Part shown: positions 1 to 5,482 of the stretch, in pieces
Position numbering within the stretch: the first letter of the stretch is position 1
Layout: every line of letters starts with the position of its first letter
NCBI GenBank assembly: GCA_023393825.1
Contig: JAEXBW010000098.1
Span: 1 to 11,351 of the forward strand
Length of the DNA stretch: 11,351 nucleotides
Direction of reading: 5' to 3'
From: Elusimicrobiota bacterium
GTDB lineage: Bacteria > Elusimicrobiota > Elusimicrobia > Elusimicrobiales > Elusimicrobiaceae
Translations under genes and position numbers: made by a program
Notes under the pieces: model-generated
What the model was told of the DNA's origin: nothing
Seen by the model: only the letters and a program-made list of their open reading frames with translations
The model's database searches: none

Positions 1-142
1 CGTATGCCATTTCTTTGGACTTACCTTCGCTCGCCAATACTTTCGTTAAGGCTGCGGTTAATGTCGTCTTGCCGTGGTCCACGTGGCCGATTGTGCCGAC
101 GTTTACGTGCGGTTTGTTCCTTGAAAACTTCTCTTTAGCCAT
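1..142 (-). CDS. tuf: Elongation factor Tu, N-terminal fragment (partial)
   Basis: EF-Tu is the GTPase that delivers aminoacyl-tRNA to the ribosome in the cytoplasm. Only the first 47 codons are inside the window; the gene runs off the left edge. The visible residues read MAKEKFSRNKPHVNVGTIGH, followed by the P-loop GHVDHGKT at residues 19-26, which is diagnostic of EF-Tu. The ATG at 142-140 is preceded by a good ribosome binding site (AGGAG at 157-153, 10 nt upstream). It lies 34 nt downstream of tRNA-Thr on the same strand, so it is almost certainly the last gene of a tRNA-tuf transcription unit. Identification as EF-Tu is very secure; whether the genome has a second tuf copy cannot be seen. 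Confidence 0.97.
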   Translation of the reverse strand, partial: MAKEKFSRNKPHVNVGTIGHVDHGKTTLTAALTKVLASEGKSKEMAY

Positions 143-176
143 AAATTTTACTCTCCTGTTTTTAATTAAATCTATA

Positions 177-249
177 AGCTGGGAATGGGAATTGAACCCA
201 CGACCTTCTCCTTACCATGGAGATGCTCTACCAACTGAGCTATCCCAGC
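177..249 (-). tRNA. tRNA-Thr (anticodon GGT)
   Basis: A full cloverleaf of 73 nt is present on the minus strand. The acceptor stem is GCTGGGA paired with TCCCAGC, with discriminator T. The anticodon stem TCTCC/GGAGA closes the loop ATGGTAA, giving anticodon GGT and Thr identity. The T-arm contains GGGTTCAATTCCC. The 3' CCA is not encoded: the sequence after the discriminator is TATAGA, so CCA must be added enzymatically. It lies directly before tuf, matching thrT (GGU) before tufB in E. coli. Confidence 0.97.
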
Positions 250-322
250 AAAATCCTGCGTACGGCTTTAAAGCCCTTTACCTATACTTAACGCGTCTTC
301 TTCCTTAACGCCGCGCTAAAAG

Positions 323-393
323 AGCGGGCGAAGGGAATCGAACCCTCGTCATCAGTTTGGAAAACTGAGGTTCTGCCATTGAACTACGCCCGC
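323..393 (-). tRNA. tRNA-Gly (anticodon TCC)
   Basis: This is a 71-nt cloverleaf on the minus strand. The acceptor stem is GCGGGCG/CGCCCGC with discriminator T. The anticodon stem TCAGT/ACTGA closes the loop TTTCCAA, giving anticodon TCC and Gly identity. The T-loop is TTCGATT. No CCA is encoded. The order Gly(TCC)-Thr(GGT)-tuf is the same as glyT-thrT-tufB in E. coli, so this looks like an old conserved cluster. The 73-nt spacer to tRNA-Thr holds a short palindrome (GGCTTTAAAGCC at 264-275) but no terminator. Confidence 0.97.
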
Positions 394-410
394 GTACAGG
401 CATATACCTT

Positions 411-439
411 ATTATACAAAAAAAGGCTATTGCTGTCTG
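411..439 (-). promoter_or_regulatory. Candidate internal promoter for tRNA-Gly, tRNA-Thr and tuf
   Basis: On the minus strand a perfect -10 box TATAAT (416-411) lies 17 bp downstream of CAGACA (439-434), which matches 4 of 6 bases of the -35 consensus TTGACA. Transcription would start near 404, about 11 nt before the 5' end of tRNA-Gly, a plausible short tRNA leader. The -35 lies inside the inverted repeat 428-457. No transcript data support it. Confidence 0.5.
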
Positions 440-465
440 TATTTTTATACAGCAATATGGCTTTA
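418..465 (-). terminator. Candidate attenuator/terminator between tRNA-Cys and tRNA-Gly
   Basis: A 9-bp perfect inverted repeat (TATTGCTGT at 428-436 with ACAGCAATA at 449-457) is followed on the minus strand by GCC and then seven T residues (424-418). AAAG just outside the stem can also pair with the first CTTT, bringing the helix up to the T run. It lies downstream of tRNA-Cys and just upstream of tRNA-Gly. It could end the tRNA-Cys transcript or be a processing hairpin. The three bases between the main stem and the T run lower the confidence. Confidence 0.45.
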
Positions 466-480
466 AAAAACCGAAAAAAA

Positions 481-555
481 TGGAGGCGCGAGCGGGAATC
501 GAACCCGCGAATAGCAGTTTTGCAGACTGCCGCCTTACCACTTGGCCATCGCGCC
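481..555 (-). tRNA. tRNA-Cys (anticodon GCA), CCA encoded
   Basis: The cloverleaf is on the minus strand. The acceptor stem is GGCGCGA/TCGCGCC with discriminator T at 484, followed by an encoded CCA (483-481). The anticodon stem GCAGT/ACTGC closes the loop CTGCAAA, giving anticodon GCA and Cys identity. The T-arm is GCGGGTTCGATTCCCGC. It is the first tRNA of the cluster and the only one of the three with an encoded CCA. In E. coli the tufB cluster has no Cys tRNA, so this is a lineage-specific addition or replacement at the head of the cluster. Confidence 0.97.
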
Positions 556-575
556 CTGTAAATAATTGTTTTATT

Positions 576-605
576 ATTATAATAAAAATCAGGCGGGCAA
601 GGCAA
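576..605 (-). promoter_or_regulatory. Promoter of the tRNA-Cys/Gly/Thr-tuf unit
   Basis: On the minus strand TTGCCT (605-600) and a perfect TATAAT (581-576) are separated by 18 bp, a good sigma-70 type promoter. The predicted start, near 569, leaves a leader of about 14 nt before tRNA-Cys. The -35 box begins only 8 bp beyond the galM stop codon. No terminator is seen between galM and this promoter, so galM readthrough is possible. Confidence 0.65.
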
Positions 606-613
606 CTTAATTC

Positions 614-1690
614 TTAAACTATATCGGCGGAAACCCTGTAAACCGTACAAGATTTAAACTCTTCCCCCGCCTTAAGCAACACAGAAGGGAAGGAGATTTT
701 ATTGGGACTGTCGGGGAAATGTTGCGTTTCCAAACACACCGCGCTATGCTTGGCGCAGGGTATATTATCTTTACCTAAATCAGCCCCCTCCAAAAAATTG
801 CCTGTGTATAAATGGACGGACGGTTCTGTTGTTAAAACCTCCAGCCTTAATCCCGTTGACGGGGCGGTAAGCGCGGCGGCAAAAAACGATGTGCCGTCTT
901 TAGACGGATATGCCTCCAGCGGAAAAGTTACATCATAGCCGCGTGCGGTTTTAAGCTGTTCATTATCCGCCTTAATATCCTTACCGATGGCTTTGAAGGA
1001 AGTAAAATCAAACGGGGTATTTTTTACATCTTTTATTTCCCCCGTCGGGATAGCGTTTGCGTCAACCGCAAGATATTCTGATGACCCGATAAGTAATTTA
1101 TTATCTAAAATAGTTTCGCTATGTGTTTTATTTAAGTTAAAAAAAGCGTGATTTGTAAGGTTGATAACGGTGTCCTTATCACTCTTTGCAAGGTAATCTA
1201 TAACAAGTTCGTTTTGCTCTGTAAGCAAATATTTTACAGTAACTTCCAAATTACCCGCAAAGCCCTCATGCCCGTCGGGCAAAACGCAGCGAAGTTTTAT
1301 TTTATTTGAGGCGTGTTTTAAAACTTCCCACACCTGCTCGTGCAAGCCGTGCGGGCCGCCGTGCAGATGATTGCCGCCGTTATTTACCGCTACCTGCTGC
1401 GGCGTGCCGCCAAGCGCAAAAGAGCCGCGCGCTATCCTGCCCGCGTAACGGCCGATTATGGCGTTAAAATATCTTTCTTTGGCATTAAGATAACCTTCTA
1501 AAGAGGAGGGTCCTATAACTATATCGCGCAATTCGCCCGATGCATCTTTAACTAAAAAACTTACTATGCGCGCACCGTAATTACTTATTTGCACAGTTGT
1601 GCCTAAAGAGTTGGAAAGAGTGATTAAAGCCACCTGCCTGCCGTCTATAACTTTATTAAAAGCTTCTTGGGAAATAAGGCTTGCCGTCAT
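614..1690 (-). CDS. galM: Aldose 1-epimerase (galactose mutarotase)
   Basis: The product interconverts alpha and beta anomers of galactose, glucose and other aldoses in the cytoplasm, feeding sugar catabolism. The 358-residue length is typical of the family. Visible motifs are SNYGARIVS (36-44), GRYAGRIARG (80-89), NHLHGG (107-112) with His108/His110, NLTNHAFFNL (177-186) with His181, GYDVTF (251-256), and ETQHFPDSPN (321-330) near the C terminus, whose Glu321 fits the catalytic base. The two catalytic histidines and the Glu are therefore present. No signal peptide is seen, unlike some periplasmic mutarotases. The ATG at 1690 has a strong Shine-Dalgarno (AAGGAGG, 5 nt away). No other gal or Leloir-pathway gene is nearby. 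Upstream -10-like sequences (TATAGA, TATAAA) lack a good -35. The promoter region is shared with the divergent plus-strand RNA. Confidence 0.95.
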   Translation of the reverse strand: MTASLISQEAFNKVIDGRQVALITLSNSLGTTVQISNYGARIVSFLVKDASGELRDIVIGPSSLEGYLNAKERYFNAIIGRYAGRIARGSFALGGTPQQVAVNNGGNHLHGGPHGLHEQVWEVLKHASNKIKLRCVLPDGHEGFAGNLEVTVKYLLTEQNELVIDYLAKSDKDTVINLTNHAFFNLNKTHSETILDNKLLIGSSEYLAVDANAIPTGEIKDVKNTPFDFTSFKAIGKDIKADNEQLKTARGYDVTFPLEAYPSKDGTSFFAAALTAPSTGLRLEVLTTEPSVHLYTGNFLEGADLGKDNIPCAKHSAVCLETQHFPDSPNKISFPSVLLKAGEEFKSCTVYRVSADIV

Positions 1691-1763
1691 AATGCCTCCT
1701 TAACTTGTTTATAGTTGCATTCTATATAAATAAAAAAAATTTTGCATTACCCATTTTTGGGCC

Positions 1764-1791
1764 TTGACTTTTTTAACAAAAACGATAGTAT
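1764..1791 (+). promoter_or_regulatory. Promoter driving the plus-strand non-coding RNA
   Basis: TTGACT (1764-1769, 5 of 6 consensus) is followed after 16 bp by TAGTAT (1786-1791). An overlapping TATATA (1789-1794) is a worse-spaced alternative. Transcription would begin near 1798, exactly at the foot of the first predicted RNA helix (1800-1806). This supports a dedicated RNA gene rather than the leader of a coding gene. Confidence 0.6.
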
Positions 1792-1797
1792 ATAACT

Positions 1798-2208
1798 GTG
1801 GGCAGCGTTTAGGGGCCTGATTTTTTGAAGGCGATTCCCAATCCTTATTAAGGAAGCTGCCCCGAAGATTGGTTCATTATAAGCCTTGTAGTTCTTAAGA
1901 TGTGTGGTTGGTGTTATGAATGAAGATGCTGACCGTTGCTTAAGAGTTACGCCCGTTTAAGCGTTAAATTCCCTTACGGGTGCTTGTGACGGGATTAAGG
2001 CGGTTGGCGGAATGTAGTGCAGACGTTGAAGGTGTCGTCCGTGTAGGGCGTGCAGTTGCGGATAGGATGCTGTAGATGTCGGTAGTGCATGAAGCGGAAA
2101 AAAAAGGAGCAACATGTATGGAGGATAACTCCAGCTGTAATACGGGTTGGTAACATTTTTTTAGAGTTAATTAAAAATTACCTGAAATTGTTGCTAACCC
2201 GTTTTTTT
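1798..2208 (+). ncRNA. Unrecognised structured RNA of about 410 nt
   Basis: This stretch lies between two minus-strand genes and has no substantial open reading frame. It has its own promoter at the 5' end and an intrinsic terminator at the 3' end. Hand folding gives P1 1800-1806/1856-1862 enclosing two hairpins (1812-1818/1829-1839 and 1842-1846/1850-1854). It continues with P4 1873-1882/1914-1924 (10 bp, bulged G1918) and P5 1888-1899/1939-1950 (12 bp). A long hairpin follows (1952-1962/1982-1993), then a flush three-way junction (2022-2027/2075-2080, 2036-2040/2046-2050, 2051-2055/2070-2074). The 3' part has 2085-2091/2113-2119, 2120-2123/2129-2132 and the terminator. Several helices use G-U pairs that would be A-C mismatches in the minus-strand transcript, and the plus strand is G- and U-rich. 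Both point to plus-strand RNA. It lacks the T-arm and tag frame of tmRNA, the conserved core of RNase P RNA and the SRP core. Function is unknown; a cis-acting role seems unlikely because the terminator precedes a convergent gene. Confidence 0.65.
2142..2208 (+). terminator. Intrinsic terminator of the non-coding RNA, long loop
   Basis: ACGGGTTGGTAACA (2142-2155) pairs over 14 contiguous bases with TGTTGCTAACCCGT (2189-2202), using two G-U pairs, and is followed by an unbroken T run ending at 2208. The G-U pairs mean it is stable only as plus-strand RNA. The 33-nt loop is unusually long and itself starts with seven T residues (2156-2162). It can form a small AT hairpin (2168-2172/2176-2180). 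A near repeat, CCCGTTTTTT, follows at 2212-2219. Confidence 0.75.
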
Positions 2209-2232
2209 GCGCCCGTTTTTTGTATTAATTAA

Positions 2233-2264
2233 AAACAGCCCCCTTAAAATTAAGAGGGCTGTTT
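2233..2264 (-). terminator. Terminator of the efflux operon
   Basis: A 15-bp stem with a 2-nt nominal loop lies 20 nt past the RND stop codon. AAACAGCCCTCTTAA pairs with TTAAGGGGGCTGTTT on the minus strand, with one U-G pair, and T residues follow the stem. On the plus strand the same site has a C-A mismatch but still a usable stem followed by GATTTTT. It could therefore back up termination of the convergent RNA as well. Confidence 0.75.
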
Positions 2265-2284
2265 GATTTTTAAATTACTTATTT

Positions 2285-5200
2285 TTAATTGTCGTCTTTT
2301 TTGGGCGCTCTGTTAAAAACTTTATTTTTAACCCAGTTGCCAAATTCGTCAAGTAAGTCGTAGGCTACAGGGGCCATAAGCAAAGTTATAATAAGGGACA
2401 GCGTTTGCCCGCCGATAATAACAATAGCCAAGCTTCTTCTTAACCCCGATCCCGCACCCGTACCCAATGCCGTCGGTATCATACCAGCTATAATGGTAAC
2501 CGTGGTCATAAGAATAGGTCTTAAACGCACTTTATTGGCTTCCATAATAGCTTTATATCTTTCCATACCGGTTGCACGCAGAGTGTTGGTATAGTCCACC
2601 TGCAAAATAGCGTTTTTACTGACTATACCTATCAACATAAATATACCCAGCAAGCTGAATATGTTTAAGGATTCTCTTGTAACCGCAAGCGTAAGTATGG
2701 CAAACGGAATAGTAAGCGGTATTGCCGTTAAAACTACTAAGGGCAAGACATAGCTTTCAAACTGGGCGGCAAGAATCATATATTTAAACAGAATAGCCAA
2801 AGAGAAAGCCATGGCAAAACTGATTAACATTTTACCCATTTCAGATGAGCGGCCTATTGTGTCACCCTTATATTCTGCGCTGGGGTTTTGGCCTTTAAAC
2901 GCTTTGTCCATAGCCATTATCGCGCTTCTCATATCCAGCTTACCTGTGACAAGGTTGGCTTCAACAGTTATTTGTCTTTGTCTGTTGTGTCTGTTTATCT
3001 GCGCAGGGCCGAAACCTTGTTCAACCTTAGCCACGCTGTCTAAACGGACAAGAACATCTTTGCCGTTTTGTTTGGCGGGAATCATCATGGCGGAGATAAC
3101 ATCTTTATTGTTCCTGTACGCTTCGTCTGCGCGGACGCGGACTTCGTAAAGTTCTTCTCCGTCTTTATACTTGGTTATATCTTCTTCCCCGCCGACCATT
3201 GTGCGCAGCGCGCCTGCAATATCGGTTACTTTTACGCCCAAGTCATGCGCTTTTTGACGGTTAATATGAACCCTGTATTCGGGTTTGGCAAGGTCAAAGT
3301 CTATATCAAGGTCTATCAAACCGGGCATATCTTTAACTTTGTCGTAAACGCCGTCGGCATAAGCTAAAAGCTGGTTCATATCAGGGCCTGTGATAACATA
3401 CTGTATCGCGGCTTCCGCGCCGCCGGGAGAACCGCTGATAATATTTACGCCGCTCTTAACCGTGGTATATTTTGAAAGTATGCCGCGGGTAGCGTTAAGG
3501 TAGTCAAAAATAGTGTATTTTTTGCCTCTTATTTTAGCGTCTTCCAGTTCCACAATAAAATAACCGCGGTTGGTGGAAGAGCCTGCGTTAATCATACTGT
3601 CGGAAGAAACGCCTATACCAGTAAACAGATTTTCTATATGCGGCATTTGCTTTATTTCTTTTTCAACCTGTTCCATAAATGAAGTCATTTTGGAATAGCT
3701 TGTGCCGTCGGGCGCTTTAAACGTTACCTGATACTGGCCGGAATCGTCTTCAGGTATAAAGTCCACACCTACCCAGCCGCGCGCCATCATAAACAGCGGT
3801 GATATCGCAAGCACTAAAGACAAAGATATCATTGCGACTTTGTGGGCCATGGCCCATTTGAGCATCTTTAGATAAACGCCTGTTATGGTGTCGTTAAGGC
3901 TATCTACAAAATCGGCTGATTTTTTGCGTTTATGGCTTGCTTTAAGGAACTTGCTGCATAACATAGGAGTAAGCGTTAAAGCTATGATACCGCTTATGCC
4001 CACCGCGTAAGCCACTGTTAAACCGTAGCTGCGCACGAATCTGCCCACGATACCGCTCATGAAAGCTAAAGGAACGAAAATAACGATAAGCGATGCTGTT
4101 GTGGCTATAACGGCGAAGGAAATTTCTTTAGAGCCTTCCATTGCGGCCTGCCACGCATTTCTACCGTATTCCTGCATATGCCTGTGAATATTTTCAAGCA
4201 TAATAATGGCGTCGTCAATAACTATACCCACCGCCACAGTAAGGCCCAGCAAAGTCATATTGTTTAGGGAAAATCCGCTGGACTTCATTAAAAAGAATGT
4301 ACTGATAATTGACGTAGGAATAGCGACGGACGCTATTAATGTGGAGCGAACATCGCCCATAAACAAGAACACCACGATAGCGGCCAAAATAGCGCCCACT
4401 ACCAAGTGTTCCATAACCGCAAAGAAGGAGTCTTCAATATATCCCGACTGGTCCGATATTGTTGTAATTGTTATACCCTGCGGGATAAGCGGGGCAATTT
4501 GGTCTAACCTTTCTTTAATTGAAGCGATAACAGCAAGCGTGTTTGTGCCTGACTGCTTTTTGATATTTAAGCTGACGCTTCTTTTACCGTTAAGGAATAC
4601 CGCGCTTTTTTCGTATTCGCCGCTGTCTTCCACGCGGCCGATATCGGAAACTTTTATAGGCACGCCGTTAACATGGGCTACAACTATATCATTAAAATCT
4701 TTAACCTTATCTATACGACCCAAGATGCGAAGGTTAAAATCGTTTAATTTATTTTCAACGCTGCCGCCGGGGACTTCAACATTTTGCTCCATAATGGCAG
4801 ACTTTACCGACGCGACGGAAATACCCAAAGAAGCAAGTTTAAGAGGGTTAACGATAATATGTATTTCTCTTTCTCTGCCGCCGACGATATCAACGGAACC
4901 GATACCGCTTACGTTTTCTATATTCTCTTTAACTTTCTTTTTGGCGAGTTCGGTAAGATTGACAATATCCATATCGCCAGATACAACGACGTTTAAAATA
5001 GGAGCCGCGCCAATATCCAACTTGGACACGACGGGCGATTCTATGCCGTCGGGCAAATCGTTTTCTATTTTATTTACGTTATCGCGCACTTCCTGTGCGG
5101 CAACGTCGCCGTTCTTTTCCAACGCGAATTTTAAAATTACGAAGGAGGAGCCTTCCATAGTATAGGAAGAGCTTTCTTCCAACCCGGAAATTACGTTTAC

Positions 5201-5470
5201 GGATTCTTCCACCTGTTTTGTTATGGAAGTTTCAATTTCCTCGGGGCTGGAGCCTGCCAAAACCGTCTGCACCGTAACGTACGGAAAGTCGACGTTAGGG
5301 TACATATCAACGCCCATGCTTTTGTAACCTATCAACCCCAAAACAATCATTGCGGTTGAAATCATTACCGTTGTAACGGGGCGGCGTATGAACAGAGAAG
5401 AAATACCGTCCCCAGAAGAATGTTGCGCCTGAGCTTCAGGCTTATTTATATTTTCTTTATTTTCTTGCAT
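2285..5470 (-). CDS. RND-family multidrug efflux pump (AcrB/HAE1 type) inner-membrane subunit
   Basis: This is the proton-driven inner-membrane trimeric pump of a tripartite efflux system; the substrate cannot be read from sequence. At 1061 residues it is full length for the family. A cytoplasmic tail is followed by TM1 (about 32-50), a large periplasmic porter loop (about 51-350), TM2-TM6 and following (about 352-500), a second porter loop (about 570-875) and TM8-TM12 (about 880-1040). Proton-relay residues are present: Asp419-Asp420 in GIVIDDAIIMLENI (TM4), Lys952 in GIVSKNAILQVDY (TM10), and Arg984 in RLRPILMTT (TM11). These match Asp407/Asp408, Lys940 and Arg971 of AcrB. GTGAGSG (1003-1009) is also typical. 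The ATG lies 12 nt after the adaptor gene. It is last in the operon and followed by a terminator. An intact relay suggests a working pump. Confidence 0.95.
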   Translation of the reverse strand: MQENKENINKPEAQAQHSSGDGISSLFIRRPVTTVMISTAMIVLGLIGYKSMGVDMYPNVDFPYVTVQTVLAGSSPEEIETSITKQVEESVNVISGLEESSSYTMEGSSFVILKFALEKNGDVAAQEVRDNVNKIENDLPDGIESPVVSKLDIGAAPILNVVVSGDMDIVNLTELAKKKVKENIENVSGIGSVDIVGGREREIHIIVNPLKLASLGISVASVKSAIMEQNVEVPGGSVENKLNDFNLRILGRIDKVKDFNDIVVAHVNGVPIKVSDIGRVEDSGEYEKSAVFLNGKRSVSLNIKKQSGTNTLAVIASIKERLDQIAPLIPQGITITTISDQSGYIEDSFFAVMEHLVVGAILAAIVVFLFMGDVRSTLIASVAIPTSIISTFFLMKSSGFSLNNMTLLGLTVAVGIVIDDAIIMLENIHRHMQEYGRNAWQAAMEGSKEISFAVIATTASLIVIFVPLAFMSGIVGRFVRSYGLTVAYAVGISGIIALTLTPMLCSKFLKASHKRKKSADFVDSLNDTITGVYLKMLKWAMAHKVAMISLSLVLAISPLFMMARGWVGVDFIPEDDSGQYQVTFKAPDGTSYSKMTSFMEQVEKEIKQMPHIENLFTGIGVSSDSMINAGSSTNRGYFIVELEDAKIRGKKYTIFDYLNATRGILSKYTTVKSGVNIISGSPGGAEAAIQYVITGPDMNQLLAYADGVYDKVKDMPGLIDLDIDFDLAKPEYRVHINRQKAHDLGVKVTDIAGALRTMVGGEEDITKYKDGEELYEVRVRADEAYRNNKDVISAMMIPAKQNGKDVLVRLDSVAKVEQGFGPAQINRHNRQRQITVEANLVTGKLDMRSAIMAMDKAFKGQNPSAEYKGDTIGRSSEMGKMLISFAMAFSLAILFKYMILAAQFESYVLPLVVLTAIPLTIPFAILTLAVTRESLNIFSLLGIFMLIGIVSKNAILQVDYTNTLRATGMERYKAIMEANKVRLRPILMTTVTIIAGMIPTALGTGAGSGLRRSLAIVIIGGQTLSLIITLLMAPVAYDLLDEFGNWVKNKVFNRAPKKDDN

Positions 5471-5482
5471 TTTTTTAAGGCC

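Noticed and set aside
264..275. Palindrome GGCTTTAAAGCC between tRNA-Gly and tRNA-Thr as a terminator
   Set aside because: No T run follows it on the minus strand, and stopping here would cut tuf off from its promoter. It is at most a processing hairpin.
15..650. Open frames running through the tRNA cluster on both strands
   Set aside because: They translate tRNA sequence (for example WEWELNPRPSPYHGDALPTE) and are well-known tRNA-derived artefacts.
1748..1763. CCCATTTTTGGG-type inverted repeat upstream of galM as an operator or terminator
   Set aside because: It has only 4 bp of stem, no adjacent T run at the right distance for either strand and no relation to a promoter element. It fits chance in AT-rich DNA.
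1798..2208. tmRNA, RNase P RNA, SRP RNA or 6S RNA as identity for the intergenic RNA
   Set aside because: There is no TTCGATTCC-type T-arm with a 3' CCA and no alanine-rich tag frame (tmRNA). There is no GAGGAAAGTCC or ACAGAA core (RNase P) and no GGAAGGAAGCAGC segment (SRP). The molecule is not a single long bulged duplex of about 180 nt (6S). The only GCA-led frame, at 2020 onward, gives ADVEGVVRV and continues, unlike known tags.
4206..5165. Long plus-strand open frame of 319 codons opposite the RND gene
   Set aside because: It lies wholly antisense to a clearly recognisable RND protein, has low-complexity composition and shows no family motifs. It is a codon-bias shadow.
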